Source: an uncultured Clostridia bacterium (GTDB taxonomy: Bacteria > Bacillota > Clostridia > TANB77 > CAG-508). From it: a stretch of DNA of 8,435 bases. Shown piece after piece: positions 6,727 to 8,435 of the stretch. Every line of letters begins with the position of its first letter. Within the stretch, counting starts at the first letter, position 1. The DNA is taken from positions 1 through 8,435 of the forward strand of contig CANRFS010000057.1 in NCBI GenBank assembly GCA_947629965.1, read 5' to 3'. A program made the translations under genes and the position numbers. The notes under the pieces were generated by a model. That model was not told the origin of the DNA. It saw nothing but the letters and a program-made list of their open reading frames with translations, and did not search any database.

Positions 6727-7572
6727 ATGACAAGAAAAACAGGATTGGGGAAAGGCCTAGATGCCTTATTGTCTACTAATATAGTAGAAGAAGAAAAAAT
6801 TCAAGAGGGAGAATTAATACAAAATTTAAAGGTTATAGAAGTAGAACCAAATAAAGATCAACCAAGAAGAAATTTTGATGAAGAATCCATAGAAGAATTA
6901 GCAAATTCTATAAAGGAGTATGGAGTTATACAACCTATTATTGTTACTAAAGAAAAGAATTATTATAAAATAGTTGCAGGGGAGAGAAGATGGAGAGCTA
7001 GTAAAAGGGCAGGACTTTCTGAAATACCTGCAATTATAAGAGAGTATGATAAGCAAACAAATAGTGAAATAGCTTTAATTGAAAATATACAAAGACAGGA
7101 TTTAAATCCAATTGAAAAGGCAATGGCTATAAGAGAATTGTTAGATAAATATGATTTGACACAACAGAAATTAGCTGATAAATTAGGAATTAGTAGAAGT
7201 GGAATTGCAAATACAGTTAGAATTTTAAATTTATCTCCAAAAGTTATAGATTTAGTAAAAGAGGGAAAACTTACAGAGGGACATTGTAAAGCATTATTAG
7301 CTATAGAAGATTCTGAAAAGCAATATCAGGCAGCTTTACATATTATTGAAAGTGGAGACAGTGTTAGAGAAGCTGAAAAACAAGTAAAAATCAAGAAAAC
7401 TAAAGTATCTAACGATAGATATCAACCTATATATAGAGAAATAGAAGCTTCTTTCAGAAACTTTTTTGGAACTAAAGTTAAATTAGATGCTAAACAAAGA
7501 AGCGGTAAAATTATAATACAATATTCTTCAAATGAAGATTTGGACAGAATTTTAAATTTAATTAATAAATAA
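6727..7572 (+). CDS. parB: ParB (Spo0J) chromosome-partitioning CTPase/DNA-binding protein
   Basis: ParB loads at parS, slides as a CTP-bound clamp, stimulates ParA ATPase and recruits SMC. The chosen start gives 281 residues. An in-frame ATG at 6682 would add 15 residues, but it lies inside parA and lacks a ribosome binding site. The ATG at 6727 has AAAGGAG at 6712-6718, 8 bases upstream, and gives the usual N-terminus. That N-terminus carries the ParA-activating motif GLGKGLDALL (6-15). Next come DQPRRNF (44-50), the CTP-binding motif GERRWRA (85-91) and ENIQRQDLNPIE (109-120). The central helix-turn-helix LTQQKLADKLGISRSG is at about 134-149, and a C-terminal dimerisation segment at about 250-277. 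Spacing to parA (13 bases) and to the next gene (27 bases) indicates one operon. No residue loss is seen. Confidence 0.97.
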   Translation: MTRKTGLGKGLDALLSTNIVEEEKIQEGELIQNLKVIEVEPNKDQPRRNFDEESIEELANSIKEYGVIQPIIVTKEKNYYKIVAGERRWRASKRAGLSEIPAIIREYDKQTNSEIALIENIQRQDLNPIEKAMAIRELLDKYDLTQQKLADKLGISRSGIANTVRILNLSPKVIDLVKEGKLTEGHCKALLAIEDSEKQYQAALHIIESGDSVREAEKQVKIKKTKVSNDRYQPIYREIEASFRNFFGTKVKLDAKQRSGKIIIQYSSNEDLDRILNLINK

Positions 7573-7599
7573 ATATTATAACATAAAGGAGATATGTAA

Positions 7600-8100
7600 A
7601 TGGAAATAATTAGTAATTTTATTAAATCTGATACCTTTATAATAGCTGTTGCTGTAGTAAATTTATTATTAATAATATTGTATATTTGTAATTTAATAAA
7701 ATTAAGAAAATTAAATAAAAATTATAAAAAATTTATGAAAAAGCTAGGAAATGGCAATAATATTGATGAAATGCTTAGGGAATATATAGGAAAAGTAGAA
7801 GAAGTAGACCAAAAAAATGAAGATATTAAGAAAGTTTGTAGCAGATTGGATAAAGAAATATCTTTATGTATTAAAAAAATAGGAATGATAAGATATAGTG
7901 CATTTAAAGACACTGGAAGTGATTTAAGTTTTGCATTGGCTTTATTAAATGATAATAATGATGGAGTATTATTAAATGGCATCTATTCAAGGGAAATGTC
8001 AAATATATATGCAAAACAAGTGAGTGAAGGCAAAACTAATTGTAAATTATCAGAAGAAGAGAAACAAGCGTTAGAGATAGCACTAAATCAAGAAAAGTAA
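7600..8100 (+). CDS. DUF4446 family membrane-anchored protein of unknown function
   Basis: The 166-residue product has one N-terminal membrane segment (about 12-34, hydrophobic and followed by basic KLRKLNKNYKK), so the rest should be cytoplasmic. A charged, probably coiled-coil stretch (about 55-90) leads to a conserved core: IKKIGMIRYSAFKDTGSDLS, then FALALLNDNNDGVLLNGIYS and an YAKQV segment (about 91-140). This is the pattern I recognise as DUF4446, a family common directly after parB in Clostridia and related Firmicutes. No catalytic motif can be named. The ATG at 7600 has AAAGGAG ending 8 bases upstream. An earlier ATG at 7594 is followed at once by TAA and cannot be the start. The gene lies 27 bases after parB with no terminator between, so it is probably co-transcribed; a membrane link for origin segregation is speculation. 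Confidence 0.88.
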   Translation: MEIISNFIKSDTFIIAVAVVNLLLIILYICNLIKLRKLNKNYKKFMKKLGNGNNIDEMLREYIGKVEEVDQKNEDIKKVCSRLDKEISLCIKKIGMIRYSAFKDTGSDLSFALALLNDNNDGVLLNGIYSREMSNIYAKQVSEGKTNCKLSEEEKQALEIALNQEK

Positions 8101-8110
8101 CAATAAAATC

Positions 8111-8139
8111 TTGACAATTAATAATTTGCATGTTAAACT
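8111..8139 (+). promoter_or_regulatory. Probable promoter for the tRNA-Ser genes
   Basis: A perfect -35 TTGACA (8111-8116) and a 17-base spacer precede TAAACT (8134-8139, four of six -10 matches), helped by an upstream TG in the extended -10 position (8131-8132). The predicted start near 8146 is about 12 bases before the tRNA. It is weaker at the -10 than the parA promoter. Confidence 0.55.
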
Positions 8140-8149
8140 ATTAATTGTC
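8113..8149. repeat. 11-bp inverted repeat around the tRNA promoter
   Basis: GACAATTAATA (8113-8123) is the exact reverse complement of TATTAATTGTC (8139-8149), with a 15-base centre that contains most of the -10. The left arm overlaps the -35. It lacks GC pairs and a trailing T-run, so it is a poor terminator for the DUF4446 gene, though it is the only hairpin after it. Confidence 0.7.
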
Positions 8150-8157
8150 TCTTATGT

Positions 8158-8249
<92 letters not shown>

Positions 8250-8278
8250 AACTTGCAAAATGAGCAAATAAATAAGAA

Positions 8279-8346
8279 AGAGTGAATAATGAAAAGTATA
8301 ATAAATGGAAAATCAATATAAGTTTGTACTCTTCACTATTCACTTT
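8279..8346. repeat. Long imperfect hairpin between the two tRNA-Ser genes, MITE-like
   Basis: Left arm 8279-8301 pairs with right arm 8324-8346 over 23 positions: 19 Watson-Crick pairs, two G-T pairs (8280/8345 and 8299/8326) and two A-C mismatches (8289/8336 and 8294/8331). The loop is 22 bases. The arms also contain short internal repeats (AGTGAAT AATGAAA on the left; TTCACTA TTCACTT on the right). It could be a small non-autonomous element, a REP-like sequence, or a processing or termination structure. No flanking target-site duplication is obvious. Confidence 0.65.
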
Positions 8347-8363
8347 AAATATTAATTTTATAT

Positions 8364-8435
8364 GGAGGCTTACCCAAGTGGTTGAAGGGGACAGTTTGCT
8401 AAACTGTTAGGGTTCGTAAGGGCCGCGAGGGTTCA
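8364..8435 (+). tRNA. tRNA-Ser (anticodon GCU), 3' end cut by the window
   Basis: The acceptor 5' strand GGAGGCT (8364-8370) is followed by a D arm (CCCAAGTGGTTGAAGGGG) and an anticodon stem ACAGT/ACTGT (8391-8395/8403-8407). The loop TTGCTAA carries anticodon GCT at 8398-8400. A long variable arm follows and the T arm begins (GAGGGTTCA) before the window ends. Anticodon and long variable region identify serine AGY decoding. It is probably co-transcribed with the upstream tRNA-Ser(UGA). Confidence 0.93.

Noticed and set aside
7594..7599. ATG followed at once by TAA between the ribosome binding site and the DUF4446 start
   Set aside because: It is only 2 bases from the ribosome binding site and is probably chance in AT-rich DNA; the start at 7600 is properly spaced.

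Overview
This is an origin-proximal chromosomal segment of a very AT-rich Firmicute, most likely an uncultured or gut-type member of the Clostridia. Three things point that way: the strongly A/T-biased codon use, the strong AGGAGG-type ribosome binding sites, and the gene order yidC - jag - mnmE - mnmG - rsmG - parA - parB, which is the conserved block found to one side of dnaA/oriC in Bacilli and Clostridia. All protein genes and both tRNA genes lie on the + strand. In this arrangement oriC, rpmH and rnpA would be expected to the left of base 1. No species can be named from the sequence alone.

Bases 1-1456 hold the 3' part of yidC (membrane insertase) and jag/khpB (RNA-binding protein), overlapping by 8 bases and followed by a hairpin that looks like a terminator. 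Bases 1590-5651 hold a tRNA/rRNA modification operon. MnmE and MnmG together make the (carboxymethyl)aminomethyl modification of U34 in tRNAs, and RsmG methylates G527 of 16S rRNA (E. coli numbering). mnmE is broken here by one extra base near 2454, so it reads as two overlapping open frames; removing that base restores a full-length, canonical protein.

Bases 5652-5945 are non-coding, where B. subtilis carries noc. This gap holds a degenerate parS-like site, a small A/T hairpin and a good sigma-A promoter embedded in a 53-base imperfect palindrome. A long leader then leads to parA, which starts with TTG. Bases 5946-8100 hold parA, parB and a membrane-anchored DUF4446 protein, closely spaced and probably one operon for chromosome segregation.

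Bases 8101-8435 hold two serine tRNA genes: tRNA-Ser(UGA), complete with encoded CCA, and tRNA-Ser(GCU), cut by the window edge. A promoter inside an 11-bp inverted repeat precedes the first, and a 23-position imperfect hairpin of MITE-like or structural character separates the two.

I found no evidence of a novel multi-gene system, mobile element with a transposase, prophage or CRISPR array. The points most worth checking are the mnmE frameshift, the palindrome around the parA promoter, the imperfect parS candidate and the inter-tRNA hairpin.
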